In this document: positions 1 to 6,514 of the stretch, piece by piece
How the letters are laid out: every line of letters starts with the position of its first letter
How positions within the stretch are numbered: the stretch's first letter is position 1
NCBI GenBank assembly: GCA_025774865.1
Contig: JALGZO010000019.1
Coordinates: 1-15,505 of the forward strand
Length of the DNA: 15,505 nucleotides
Source of the DNA: a bacterium
GTDB lineage: Bacteria > ARS69
Direction: 5' to 3'
Program-made: the position numbers and the translations under genes
Notes under the pieces: generated by a model
Databases searched by the model: none
Told to the model about the DNA's origin: nothing
What the model saw: only the letters and a program-made list of their open reading frames with translations

Positions 1-1
1 T

Positions 2-115
2 CGGTCGCCGCTGGGATGTCGTGGTCTTCATGGCTCGTCGCCTCGGTTTCCCCGCCGGACGTTCGATTCCTTCGAGAGACACTGGATCTCTGTGCAGAAG
101 GCGTGCCAGATGTAG
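2..115 (+). CDS. Possible 3' end of an unidentified upstream gene (partial)
   Basis: The left edge is open in all three plus frames, which stop at 113-115 (TAG), 129-131 (TGA) and 139-141 (TAA). The frame ending at 115 has the most coding-like third positions, mostly G or C over its last 17 codons, and its tail reads SFERHWISVQKACQM. That is compatible with the end of an ordinary enzyme, but I recognise no family. The frame ending at 141 is the main alternative: it lies just before the inverted repeat at 148-165 but has poorer codon usage. No function is assigned, and even the frame is uncertain. Confidence 0.25.
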   Translation, partial: RSPLGCRGLHGSSPRFPRRTFDSFERHWISVQKACQM

Positions 116-147
116 TGGTTTCCCCTGGTGACCGGAGCTAAGTCTTT

Positions 148-165
148 GCCAACATTGTGGTTGGC
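148..165. repeat. Inverted repeat (6-bp arms, 6-nt loop)
   Basis: GCCAAC (148-153) and GTTGGC (160-165) are perfect inverted arms around ATTGTG. The element sits after the last stop codon of the upstream frames and before the sulfatase-like gene. It could be a weak terminator hairpin for the upstream gene, but no real T-run follows (TCGTCCGTCTTTC), so factor-independent termination is doubtful. An operator is equally possible. Confidence 0.3.
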
Positions 166-239
166 TCGTCCGTCTTTCGACCGAATCTTCGGGACGAGGC
201 TGGTGGGGCGCGTCAAATCGACCCCCACCGGAGAATGCG

Positions 240-2198
240 GTGTCCTCTGGCGAGGACATTCCGTGCGTTGACGCGGTGCGGCGCCTCTCCTACCTTCCGC
301 CGGACGACCGCGCCCCCCCGGGAGGGAAAGTGACCGACACGAGCCGCCCGTCGAGGGGCTCCGTCCTCGTCCTGGGGGTGTTTCCGGTCCTGGCCGGGGG
401 ACTCGCAGGCCTGGTCGACGCCCTTCTCGCCCTCGCCCGGGGCTGGACGCCCGATTCCCTTCCCGCACTTCTCCTCGCTTCGGTCTCGCTCGGATCGGTC
501 GTCGCACTCGCCGGCGTCGCACCGTTCTCCCTGGCCGTGCTCGTGTCCGGACGGCCCCGCGGCACGGCCGCCCGTCTCGGCGGGATCGGCGCCTGGCTCG
601 TTCTCATGCCGGCGGCTCTCGCGGTCGGGCGACTCCTCCACAAACGCCTACCGTGGGGCGGTGCAGACGTCGCGATCGTCCTCCTCTCGGCGGGGGGGCT
701 GGCTCTGGGTGCAGTGATCCTCGCGCTGCTCCTCGGCCGGGCGATCGGGCCGAGGGCCGCGACGATCAGCCGCGCACTCACCCGTCTCGCGCTCCCCGCG
801 CTTGCGCTGCTGCTGCCCGCGGGTATCCGGATCGTCGACGCGGTCCGTCCCCCCGCGGCCTCCCGGTCGGGGGCGGCCGGGGAGGCGAATCTCCTGCTCC
901 TGACCGTCGACACCCTTCGCGCCGACGCGATCGGTGCGATGGGAGATCCTCGTGCGCGGACTCCGTTCCTGGATCGTATCGCCCGGCGAAGCGTCATGGC
1001 ATCCAACTGCGTCGCGCCGTCGCCGTGGACGCTTCCCTCTCTCGGTTCGCTCCTGACCGGGACCTACCCGGGAGAGCACCGCGTTCTTCAGTCGCTTTCG
1101 GGCCTCTCCGCGTCGGTCTCGACGATCGCCGAGATCTTCTCCAGCTCGGGCTGGCGTACCGCCGCGTTCGTCTCGAATCCGTGGCTCGGGACCGGGGCCC
1201 TCAGCCGGGGCTTCGACGAGTGGGACGTCGCCGAGCGGCTGGAATCCCTGGAGGCGGCGGCCCCGACCCAGATCTACCAGGCTTTGTCGAAGGTGATCCT
1301 CCGCTTCCGTTCGATTGATCGCGCCGACGCCATTTCGGCGCGCGGTATCTCGTGGCTGGATCGGGGCGAGGGCGCGTGGTTCCTCTGGCTCCACTACTTC
1401 GATCCGCACCTTCCGAACTGGCCCGACCGCCCCTGGGACCGGCTGTTCGGCCCGCCCCCGAGTCGGGTCGGCTCCTCGATCACGGTCGACGACATCCGCG
1501 CCGGCGACTGGAACCGCGGCGACCCGGAGCGGCGTGAGATCGAGAGCCTCTACTTCGGCGAGATCGCGTTCACCGATCACGAGCTCGGTCGCGTGTGGCG
1601 TCGACTCGAGCGACGCAACGAGCTGGCCTCGACGGCGATCGCGTTCACGGCCGACCACGGCGAGGAGCTATGGGACCACCGGGGCTACGGTCACGGTCAC
1701 ACGATGTTCGACGAGGTGATCCGCGTGCCGCTGTTTCTCAGGCCGCCGGGCGGCACCGACGCCCGTGTCCTGTCGACGCTCACCCGGCTCGTGGACCTCA
1801 CACCCTCGGCGCTGGCGCTGGTCGGTCTCGACCCGTTGCAGACGAGCTTCTCGGGATTGGATCTGCTCGGCGAGGAAGACGTCCCACGGGCGACGTTCGG
1901 GGAAGCGCTCCTCTACGGGGACGAACTCAAGTACCTGCAGACCGATCGCTGGAAACTGATCTACCGGCCGGAGAAGGAAGGCGTCTCCGAAGAACTCCGC
2001 CTCTACGACCTCAGGCGGGACCCCGGTGAGCGCTTCGACTTGATCGGGGTGGAGACCGCGGTCGCAGACTCCCTCTCCGAACGGCTCGCCAGCTGGATGG
2101 AAGCTGTCGGATCGAGTGGGCGTGGCGTCGATGACGGGACGGAAGAGCTCGATCCGTCCCTGCGTGAACAGCTGAAGGCACTCGGCTACATCGAGTGA
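240..2198 (+). CDS. Membrane-anchored sulfatase/alkaline-phosphatase superfamily protein
   Basis: This is a two-part protein of 652 residues. About five hydrophobic segments (roughly residues 41-66, 73-103, 112-134, 143-168 and 180-200) are followed by a sulfatase-fold hydrolase domain from about 217, probably facing the periplasm. Visible fold motifs are LLLTVDTLRAD with metal-ligand D224, SPWTLPSLGSLLTG, HYFDPH, and TADHGEELWDH with D472/H473 followed by GHGH (484-487). The C-terminus LKALGYIE is typical of the superfamily. The formylglycine Cys (C-x-P-S-R) is replaced by T264 in WTLPS, so a classical sulfatase is unlikely; phosphatase, phosphodiesterase or phosphotransferase activity on an envelope substrate is more plausible. 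The substrate is unknown. The GTG at 240 has GGAG six bases upstream and codon usage is already gene-like there. A second GTG at 330, also after a purine-rich site, would remove 30 residues. Confidence 0.88.
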   Translation: MSSGEDIPCVDAVRRLSYLPPDDRAPPGGKVTDTSRPSRGSVLVLGVFPVLAGGLAGLVDALLALARGWTPDSLPALLLASVSLGSVVALAGVAPFSLAVLVSGRPRGTAARLGGIGAWLVLMPAALAVGRLLHKRLPWGGADVAIVLLSAGGLALGAVILALLLGRAIGPRAATISRALTRLALPALALLLPAGIRIVDAVRPPAASRSGAAGEANLLLLTVDTLRADAIGAMGDPRARTPFLDRIARRSVMASNCVAPSPWTLPSLGSLLTGTYPGEHRVLQSLSGLSASVSTIAEIFSSSGWRTAAFVSNPWLGTGALSRGFDEWDVAERLESLEAAAPTQIYQALSKVILRFRSIDRADAISARGISWLDRGEGAWFLWLHYFDPHLPNWPDRPWDRLFGPPPSRVGSSITVDDIRAGDWNRGDPERREIESLYFGEIAFTDHELGRVWRRLERRNELASTAIAFTADHGEELWDHRGYGHGHTMFDEVIRVPLFLRPPGGTDARVLSTLTRLVDLTPSALALVGLDPLQTSFSGLDLLGEEDVPRATFGEALLYGDELKYLQTDRWKLIYRPEKEGVSEELRLYDLRRDPGERFDLIGVETAVADSLSERLASWMEAVGSSGRGVDDGTEELDPSLREQLKALGYIE

Positions 2199-2204
2199 TG
2201 GGGT

Positions 2205-2249
2205 CGTCCGAACTCTCAAGCTCCCGTCCCGTCCGTCCGAACTCTCAAG
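2205..2249. repeat. 16-bp direct repeat in the intergenic gap
   Basis: CGTCCGAACTCTCAAG occurs perfectly at 2205-2220 and 2234-2249, with a period of 29 bp. The pair nearly fills the 78-bp gap between the sulfatase-like gene and the HAMP gene and ends just before the ribosome binding site of the latter. It could be a paired regulator site or the remnant of a small duplication. There is no inverted symmetry and no flanking mobile-element signature. Confidence 0.75.
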
Positions 2250-2263
2250 GGAGCCCTTTCCGC

Positions 2264-2270
2264 AGGAGAG
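2264..2270 (+). promoter_or_regulatory. Ribosome binding site supporting the TTG start at 2277
   Basis: AGGAGAG lies 8 nt (measured from GGAG) upstream of TTG 2277. It is the only strong Shine-Dalgarno match in the gap and decides the start of the HAMP gene. Confidence 0.6.
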
Positions 2271-2276
2271 CAGACG

Positions 2277-3059
2277 TTGTCCGTCTCCGAGACCGCCGTT
2301 CGAGGCAGTATCGTGCGATTGCGCGGTTCGTTGCGCACGCGCGTGATCGCCGCTTGCGCGCTGCTGCTCGTCGCGATCGGCTTCGTTCTCTGCCTCGTGT
2401 TGCCCCGGTCGTTCGAGCAAGTCGCGCGGGAGAGTCTTCGCGAGAGAACCACGAGCATGGCGAGGGGGGCGGCGTTTCACATCGGAAGTGCGAGCGACGA
2501 CGCCGCGCTCGAGAGCACGGTTCGCTGGCTGAGTGGCGAGCCCGATTTCGAATCCGCCGCGCTGGTTGGCCATTCCGGACGGATTCTCGCGGTACGGCCC
2601 GAGGGCTCCGCGGCCTGGCGCACCATGATTCCCTCCGGCGGCCAGATCATGGAGAGCGCGGATCACTTCGTCGCGATCGTCTCGCTTCGCGAGCCGGGTG
2701 AGGCGCCATTCGTGGCGGTCCGCACGTCCACGACACGTCTGCGCGGGGAGCTCGCCTCGGTCGTCGGGTTGTTCTCCGCGCTCCTGCTGCTCACGTCCGC
2801 CGCCTTCTTCGTACTTACCAGCTACCTCGTTCGCGCGGTGCTGAACCCCCTCGACGAAATCCGGCTGGCCGCGCAGCATCTCGCCGATGGGGAGCGCGAC
2901 GTCCACGTCCTGCCGTCGGGCGACGCCGAGATCGACGAGCTCGGTCAACTGATCTCCACGCTCGGGGCCGTGCGTCGGGACTCTGCGTCGGGCGGGGCGG
3001 CCGCTCCGGCCGGGGACCCCGCACCAATCGCGGTGCGGCTAACCGAGGGGCCCTCCTAG
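2277..3059 (+). CDS. Two-pass membrane protein with sensor-like loop and HAMP-like segment, no output domain
   Basis: The protein has 260 residues: a short basic N-terminus, TM1 at about 22-42, an extracytoplasmic region of about 115 residues, TM2 at about 160-184, and a HAMP-like segment at about 186-235 (LVRAVLNPLDEIRLAAQHLADGERDV, split here as LVRAVLNPLDEI then RLAAQHLADGERDV, then AEIDELGQLISTL). The last 25 residues are Ala/Gly/Pro-rich and look disordered. Histidine kinases, chemoreceptors and cyclases carry the same front end, but here the frame stops (TAG 3057-3059) right after HAMP with no catalytic or signalling domain, so any partner would act in trans. The start is TTG, set by AGGAGAG upstream. 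It follows the sulfatase-like gene by 78 bp on the same strand and may be cotranscribed. The ligand is unknown. Confidence 0.8.
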   Translation: MSVSETAVRGSIVRLRGSLRTRVIAACALLLVAIGFVLCLVLPRSFEQVARESLRERTTSMARGAAFHIGSASDDAALESTVRWLSGEPDFESAALVGHSGRILAVRPEGSAAWRTMIPSGGQIMESADHFVAIVSLREPGEAPFVAVRTSTTRLRGELASVVGLFSALLLLTSAAFFVLTSYLVRAVLNPLDEIRLAAQHLADGERDVHVLPSGDAEIDELGQLISTLGAVRRDSASGGAAAPAGDPAPIAVRLTEGPS

Positions 3060-3072
3060 AGAGTGTGCTCTC
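3059..3072. terminator. Small hairpin between convergent genes
   Basis: GAGAG (3059-3063), loop TGTG, CTCTC (3068-3072) form a perfect 5-bp stem that fills the 16-bp gap between the convergent HAMP and lipoprotein stop codons. Position suggests a bidirectional terminator, but neither strand has a U-tract, so this is only a candidate. Confidence 0.3.
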
Positions 3073-3075
3073 GCC

Positions 3076-3576
3076 CTAGTCCGGGGCCGACCCCCCGGTC
3101 GGGATCTCACCGAGTCGCGTTTCCTGAGCCCGCGCATGCGATAGGTAGGCCTGCGTCTTGTGGTCCTCGGGGTCGATGCGGAGCGCCTTCTCCCACAGTT
3201 CGACGGCCTCGGCCGTGTGGCCCCGAGCGAACGCGTCCAGCCCCCGAACGCGGTATTCCTCCTCGAGCCGGCCGGCCACGCCCTCGTAGCCGGGGTTTGC
3301 GCGCCACACGATCTCCCAGAGTCGCAGGGCCTCGTCGTGGTGGCCTTCGGCCCGCGCCTTCAGAGCTCCTGCCCAGAGCTCGGCGAGTGACGCGGGATCC
3401 TTGGGCACCGACTCTATCTCGGGGATTCCGGCCGCGGGAGCGGAAGTCGAAGTGGGTGTCGGTAAGGGCTTGGGGACGGCACGACCGGTCACCACGGCCG
3501 GGGGCGCGACCGTGTGCGAGGCACAGCCGGCCAATAAAAGTGCCGTCGCGGACAGGAACGCCGGCGTCGTGCGCAA
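3076..3576 (-). CDS. TPR-type lipoprotein
   Basis: From the TTG at 3576 the protein has 166 residues. It opens with a lipoprotein signal peptide (MRTTPAFLSATALLLAGC), lipobox LLAG-C with the lipidated Cys at residue 18, then a Pro/Thr/Ala-rich linker to about residue 55. The rest is helical, with TPR-like units: LAELWAGALKARAEGHHDEA with EALRLWEIVWRANP, then GLDAFARGHTAEAVELWEKA with ALRIDPED. TPR lipoproteins usually act as protein-interaction scaffolds at the inner face of the outer membrane; the partner is unknown. An in-frame ATG at 3615 would add 13 residues, but the strong GAGGAGGGG site directly before TTG 3576, and the compact signal peptide that results, favour the TTG. It lies 114 bp downstream of the DUF2203 gene on the same strand and may be cotranscribed. 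Confidence 0.8.
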   Translation of the reverse strand: MRTTPAFLSATALLLAGCASHTVAPPAVVTGRAVPKPLPTPTSTSAPAAGIPEIESVPKDPASLAELWAGALKARAEGHHDEALRLWEIVWRANPGYEGVAGRLEEEYRVRGLDAFARGHTAEAVELWEKALRIDPEDHKTQAYLSHARAQETRLGEIPTGGSAPD

Positions 3577-3579
3577 GGA

Positions 3580-3588
3580 CCCCTCCTC
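3580..3588 (-). promoter_or_regulatory. Ribosome binding site supporting TTG 3576
   Basis: On the minus strand GAGGAGGGG ends 3 nt before TTG 3576 (its GAGGAG core ends 6 nt before). It lies inside the alternative longer reading frame, and it is why the shorter lipoprotein start is preferred. Confidence 0.6.
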
Positions 3589-3690
3589 GGATGCCTCTGC
3601 ACCGACAATCGGCACCCGGGGGGCCCGACATGACCACCCCCGCTCCCGATCACGACAAGCGGGCGTCGGCCGCGAGCGCGGGAGCTTCTA

Positions 3691-4146
3691 CTACTTCTCC
3701 GAGAACTCGTCGATGTCGTCGATCCGGCGACGATCATCTTCCACGGTGGACCCACCATTCTCGAGAGAGTGCCAGTGGGTGATCTTCTTCTCCCCTTCCT
3801 TCCAGCACAGCAGCACGGTCTCTCCATCTTTGCGACCGACGAAGTGCACCACGCCTTTGTCGAGGTCACGAAGGAGGTATCCCTCTTTCTCGAAGTGCAG
3901 CAACAGACCCTCGAACTCCTTGATCTTGCGGTGATAGTCGACTTTGAGGTTCAGGTACTCTTGAAGATCCGGATTGTCCGAGGCGACGGACCGGTTGCAA
4001 ATCAGGTCCAAGACGTCGAGTCGGTCTTCCATCTTCTCGATGTCACGCAGAGTCCGCCGCAGGGCGGGCAGCGTCTTCCTGAGCTCGGTGATGGATCGGT
4101 TGGCTTCTGGGAGGCTGAAAACTCGAAGTTCGATCTGTCGCGCCAT
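3691..4146 (-). CDS. DUF2203 family protein
   Basis: The protein has 151 residues and resembles DUF2203 along its whole length. It starts with MARQIELRVFSLPEANRSI, the usual beta strand and 'eAn' helix. A long charged helical region at about 20-90 (ITELRKTLPALRRTLRDIEK and onward) is probably coiled coil. Then come the family signatures GYLLRDLDKGVVHF (C-terminal core), GETVLLCWKEGEKKI and THWHSLENG. The biochemical role of the family is not established; it is small and cytosolic, with no signal peptide or membrane segment. ATG 4146 is preferred over the in-frame ATG at 4164 because AGGAGGTG lies five bases before it. The 213-bp stretch between this gene and the upstream hflX stop shows no clear gene, promoter or terminator. 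Confidence 0.82.
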   Translation of the reverse strand: MARQIELRVFSLPEANRSITELRKTLPALRRTLRDIEKMEDRLDVLDLICNRSVASDNPDLQEYLNLKVDYHRKIKEFEGLLLHFEKEGYLLRDLDKGVVHFVGRKDGETVLLCWKEGEKKITHWHSLENGGSTVEDDRRRIDDIDEFSEK

Positions 4147-4151
4147 GACCG

Positions 4152-4159
4152 CACCTCCT
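4152..4159 (-). promoter_or_regulatory. Strong ribosome binding site for the DUF2203 gene
   Basis: AGGAGGTG on the minus strand ends five bases before ATG 4146. It is a near-perfect anti-16S match and sets the start. Confidence 0.7.
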
Positions 4160-4359
4160 GGCATCAGGGGAGGTACCGGGGGGGTGGGGCCGCTCCTAAG
4201 TTTGATGCAAACGCGACTCCGTGGGTTGCACTTTGTTTTTCTGGGGACTCCCCCGGTTCGGCTTGACTTGATGTTCTGCCTTCGTAACCCCCCGTGAGAC
4301 GTAAGGTTCCGCGCGGGCGATCGCGTTCGCGACGTCCCGTCTTCGCCGCGAGACAGCCT

Positions 4360-5736
4360 TCAGCCGCCGAACAGCCGAGGAGCGCGGGCACCGTAACGAA
4401 ACCGAAGGCGCTCCCACTCCGCCGGCGGGATCCGGAGACGAATGTGAGTCTCTCCCTCGTGGGTGTCTTCCGACAGAATGTCCGCGCCGCGGCGCAGGTG
4501 CGCGAGGATCGCGCCTTCCGACGCGGGCAGCGTTCCCTCTCTCTCCAGCCATCCGCGACTCTGCTGCCCGCGGATGGCCTCGCGAAGCTCGTCGATGCCC
4601 GTGCCGACCAACGCGCTCGCGAACACCGCTTCCTCGCCGTCGACTTCATTGCGCTTCCGCAGTCCCTCCAGCTCGCGCTGATCGAGGAGATCACATTTGT
4701 TGTAAACGGTGATCCGCGGGATCTCACTCGCGCCGATCTCTTCGAGAACCGCGTCCACTGATTCGAGGCGTGCATCGGGTGCGATCAACGTCGGGTCGAC
4801 GACGTGCAACAAGAGATCCGAAGAGGAGACTTCGGCCAGCGTCGCCCGAAACGATTCGACGAGCGAATGGGGTAGGCGTCGCACGAAGCCAACGGTATCG
4901 GTGAGGGTCGCCCGGTACCCGTTCCCGAGCGAGAGGACCCTCGTCGTGGCGTCGAGCGTTTCGAAGAGACGAGACCCGCTCTCGACGCCCGCCTCCGTCA
5001 GCTGGTTCATCAAGCTCGACTTCCCCGTGTTCGTGTAGCCGACGAGTGCGACCCGGAAGTTCTCCGGGTGCAGGTTGCGTTGAACCTCGAGGCGCCGGCC
5101 GGTCGTCTCCAGGCGTCGTCGCAAGCGTGCGAGTCGCTCTCGGATCCGGCGGCGATCGACTTCGAGCTGCGTCTCGCCGGGACCGCGGGTCCCGATCCCT
5201 CCGCCAAGACGCGAAAGGTGCGCCCAGAGACGGGTCAGTCGCGGCAGCAGGTACTCGAGTTGCGCGACCTCCACCTGGAGCTTCGCCTGCGGCGTACGAG
5301 CGCGGCGAGCGAAGATGTCGAGGATGAGCTCGGTGCGATCCAAGACCTTGAGGTTCGAGATCTCTTCCAGGTTGCGCGCCTGTCCCGGTGAGAGATCGTG
5401 GTCGACCAGGACGAGGTTCGCGCCGAGGTCGGCCGCCACTTCCTTGAGCTCCTTGGCCTTGCCTGATCCGATGAACGTGCGGCCGTCGACGCGCGATCGG
5501 CTCTGCAGCTCTCGTCCGACCACACGCGCCCCCGACGCGCGGGCGAGTGCCGCGAGCTCGTCCAGACTCTCGTCGGCTTCGTCTCGGCTCAGGGCGGGCA
5601 GCCGCAGACCGACGACGATCGCGAGCTCTTCTTCGGTGTCGCTCGGCAGTTCGTCGCCCTGTTTCCCGTGGGCTCGTTTCTGCCGGCGTTCGCGGCGTTG
5701 GTCGGCATTGTCAGAGGACCGGGTCCTGCGGCTCAG
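4360..5736 (-). CDS. hflX: HflX, ribosome-splitting GTPase (start uncertain, likely CTG)
   Basis: HflX binds 50S and 70S ribosomes and uses GTP to split stalled ribosomes under stress. Numbering from the CTG start (458 residues): the HflX N-terminal domain starts at about 40 (ELAIVVGLRLPALSRDEA) and continues through TFIGSGKAKEL, DHDLSPGQARNLE and LDRTELILDIFARRA. A helical linker holds GGGIGTRGPGETQLE. The G domain shows G1 GYTNTGKSS (about 233-241), G2 DATTR, G3 DTVGF, G4 NKCD (346-349) and G5 SAL. The first ATG/GTG/TTG in frame is GTG 5523, which would delete the first strands of the conserved N-terminal domain; the frame is open to 5751 and clearly coding there. CTG 5736 has GGAG seven bases upstream and overlaps the rex TGA as CTGA. 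A lost base near the out-of-frame ATG at 5708 is the alternative. Identity is certain, the start is not. Confidence 0.9.
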   Translation of the reverse strand: MSRRTRSSDNADQRRERRQKRAHGKQGDELPSDTEEELAIVVGLRLPALSRDEADESLDELAALARASGARVVGRELQSRSRVDGRTFIGSGKAKELKEVAADLGANLVLVDHDLSPGQARNLEEISNLKVLDRTELILDIFARRARTPQAKLQVEVAQLEYLLPRLTRLWAHLSRLGGGIGTRGPGETQLEVDRRRIRERLARLRRRLETTGRRLEVQRNLHPENFRVALVGYTNTGKSSLMNQLTEAGVESGSRLFETLDATTRVLSLGNGYRATLTDTVGFVRRLPHSLVESFRATLAEVSSSDLLLHVVDPTLIAPDARLESVDAVLEEIGASEIPRITVYNKCDLLDQRELEGLRKRNEVDGEEAVFASALVGTGIDELREAIRGQQSRGWLEREGTLPASEGAILAHLRRGADILSEDTHEGETHIRLRIPPAEWERLRFRYGARAPRLFGG

Positions 5737-6401
5737 TCGGCGTCTCCGGTTTCAATGGTGGTTGGCACGTTGCTGCTTTCGGTGATCGCGAAGGAGAGCC
5801 CTTCGAGCTCGATCGCCAGATTCACGTGGCGCACGGTGACACCGGGAGGGACATCGAGGGCCATCGGCGCGAAGTTGAGGATGGCGCGAATGCCACCCGC
5901 GACCAAGTGGTCGGCCGCTTCCTGCGCTGCGACCCTCGGCGTGGCGATGATTCCCACCGAGATCGACTCTCGCTCAGCATAGTCGCGGAGCTCCTGCACC
6001 GGTCGGATCTCACAGTCCCCGATCCGCCGGCCGAGTTTGCTCGGATCCACATCGAACACGCCGACGATCGCGAAGCCCTGGTTCGGGAACTCAGGGTACG
6101 AGATGAGCGCCGAACCCAGCCGCCCGGCTCCCACCACGACCGTCTTCCAGGTGCGATCGAGCCCCAGGATCCCGGTGAGCGCCGTCCGCAGATCGCCCAC
6201 GTCGTACCCGCGTCCGCGCACCCCGAAGTTCCCGAAGAAGGACAGATCCTTTCGAACCTGCGCGGAGGTGAGCCCGCCGAGCTCCGCCAGTCTTTCCGAG
6301 GAGACGGTGTGGGTGCCGTCCGACTGGATGTCTCTGAGGATTCGGAGGTATGATGAAAGTCTACGGACGGTGGAATCCGAGACCTTCCGCGGGCTTGACA
6401 T
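5733..6401 (-). CDS. rex: Redox-sensing transcriptional repressor Rex
   Basis: Rex is a homodimeric DNA-binding protein that senses the NADH/NAD+ ratio and represses respiratory and fermentative genes when NADH is low. From ATG 6401 it has 222 residues, close to the family norm of about 210-215. The N-terminal winged helix holds VSDSTVRRLSSYLRIL, LAELGGLTSAQVRKDLSFFG, and then NFGVRGRGYDV. The Rossmann domain begins TVVVGAGRLGSALISYPEF, with GxGxxG at 91-96, followed by the Rex motifs VGVFDVDPSKLG, GIIATPRVAAQEAADHLV and ILNFAP. The C-terminal VRHVNLAIELEGLSF is the family swap-helix region. An upstream in-frame TTG at 6458 would add 19 unconserved residues and overlaps the predicted -10, so it was not used. 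The stop overlaps the proposed hflX start. I see no recognisable Rex operator near the gene. Confidence 0.93.
   Translation of the reverse strand: MSSPRKVSDSTVRRLSSYLRILRDIQSDGTHTVSSERLAELGGLTSAQVRKDLSFFGNFGVRGRGYDVGDLRTALTGILGLDRTWKTVVVGAGRLGSALISYPEFPNQGFAIVGVFDVDPSKLGRRIGDCEIRPVQELRDYAERESISVGIIATPRVAAQEAADHLVAGGIRAILNFAPMALDVPPGVTVRHVNLAIELEGLSFAITESSNVPTTIETGDAD
5744..5747 (-). promoter_or_regulatory. Ribosome binding site supporting a CTG start for hflX
   Basis: GGAG inside the last codons of rex is seven bases upstream of CTG 5736. With the CTGA stop/start overlap it suggests translational coupling of hflX to rex. Four matching bases alone are weak evidence. Confidence 0.35.
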
Positions 6402-6423
6402 GCGGCGGGCCGTCCTCGAAAGT
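6395..6423 (+). promoter_or_regulatory. Candidate promoter for the beta-helix gene
   Basis: A plus-strand TTGACA (6395-6400) is followed after 17 bp by GAAAGT (6418-6423, three of six consensus positions). The -35 overlaps the rex start codon, and the leader to 6515 would be about 85 nt. The weak -10 keeps this tentative. Confidence 0.25.
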
Positions 6424-6456
6424 CGGACAAACTCCTGCGCTGAATAACTCAAGCGC

Positions 6457-6486
6457 AAGCTATCAAACCCCTGGAAGAGGTGTCAA
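6457..6486 (-). promoter_or_regulatory. Candidate sigma-70-type promoter for rex-hflX
   Basis: On the minus strand a consensus -35 TTGACA (6481-6486) is followed after 18 bp by TAGCTT (6457-6462, three of six consensus positions). Transcription would start near 6450, giving a leader of about 50 nt before the rex ATG at 6401. The -35 is perfect, but the -10 is poor. Confidence 0.4.
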
Positions 6487-6514
6487 CGTGCCCACTTCCG
6501 GGCGGGAGCTCCTG

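Noticed and set aside
648-1658. Minus-strand open frame of 336 codons inside the sulfatase-like gene
   Set aside because: Antisense to the conserved catalytic domain; its Arg/Gly/Asp-rich composition is that of a shadow frame.
1668-2948. Minus-strand open frame of 426 codons opposite the sulfatase-like and HAMP genes
   Set aside because: It spans two unrelated plus-strand genes and their gap, and shows no domain signature.
4243-4253. GGGG-ACT-CCCC inverted repeat as terminator after hflX
   Set aside because: The stem is only four base pairs and no U-tract follows it on the minus strand. The T-run lies on the wrong side for hflX transcription.
4147-4359. Possible hidden small gene between hflX and the DUF2203 gene
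   Set aside because: No frame with a good ribosome site and gene-like codon usage was found on either strand in this 213-bp stretch.
6402-6514. Rex operator (TTGTGA...TCACAA type) upstream of rex
   Set aside because: No inverted repeat resembling known Rex sites was found on either strand.
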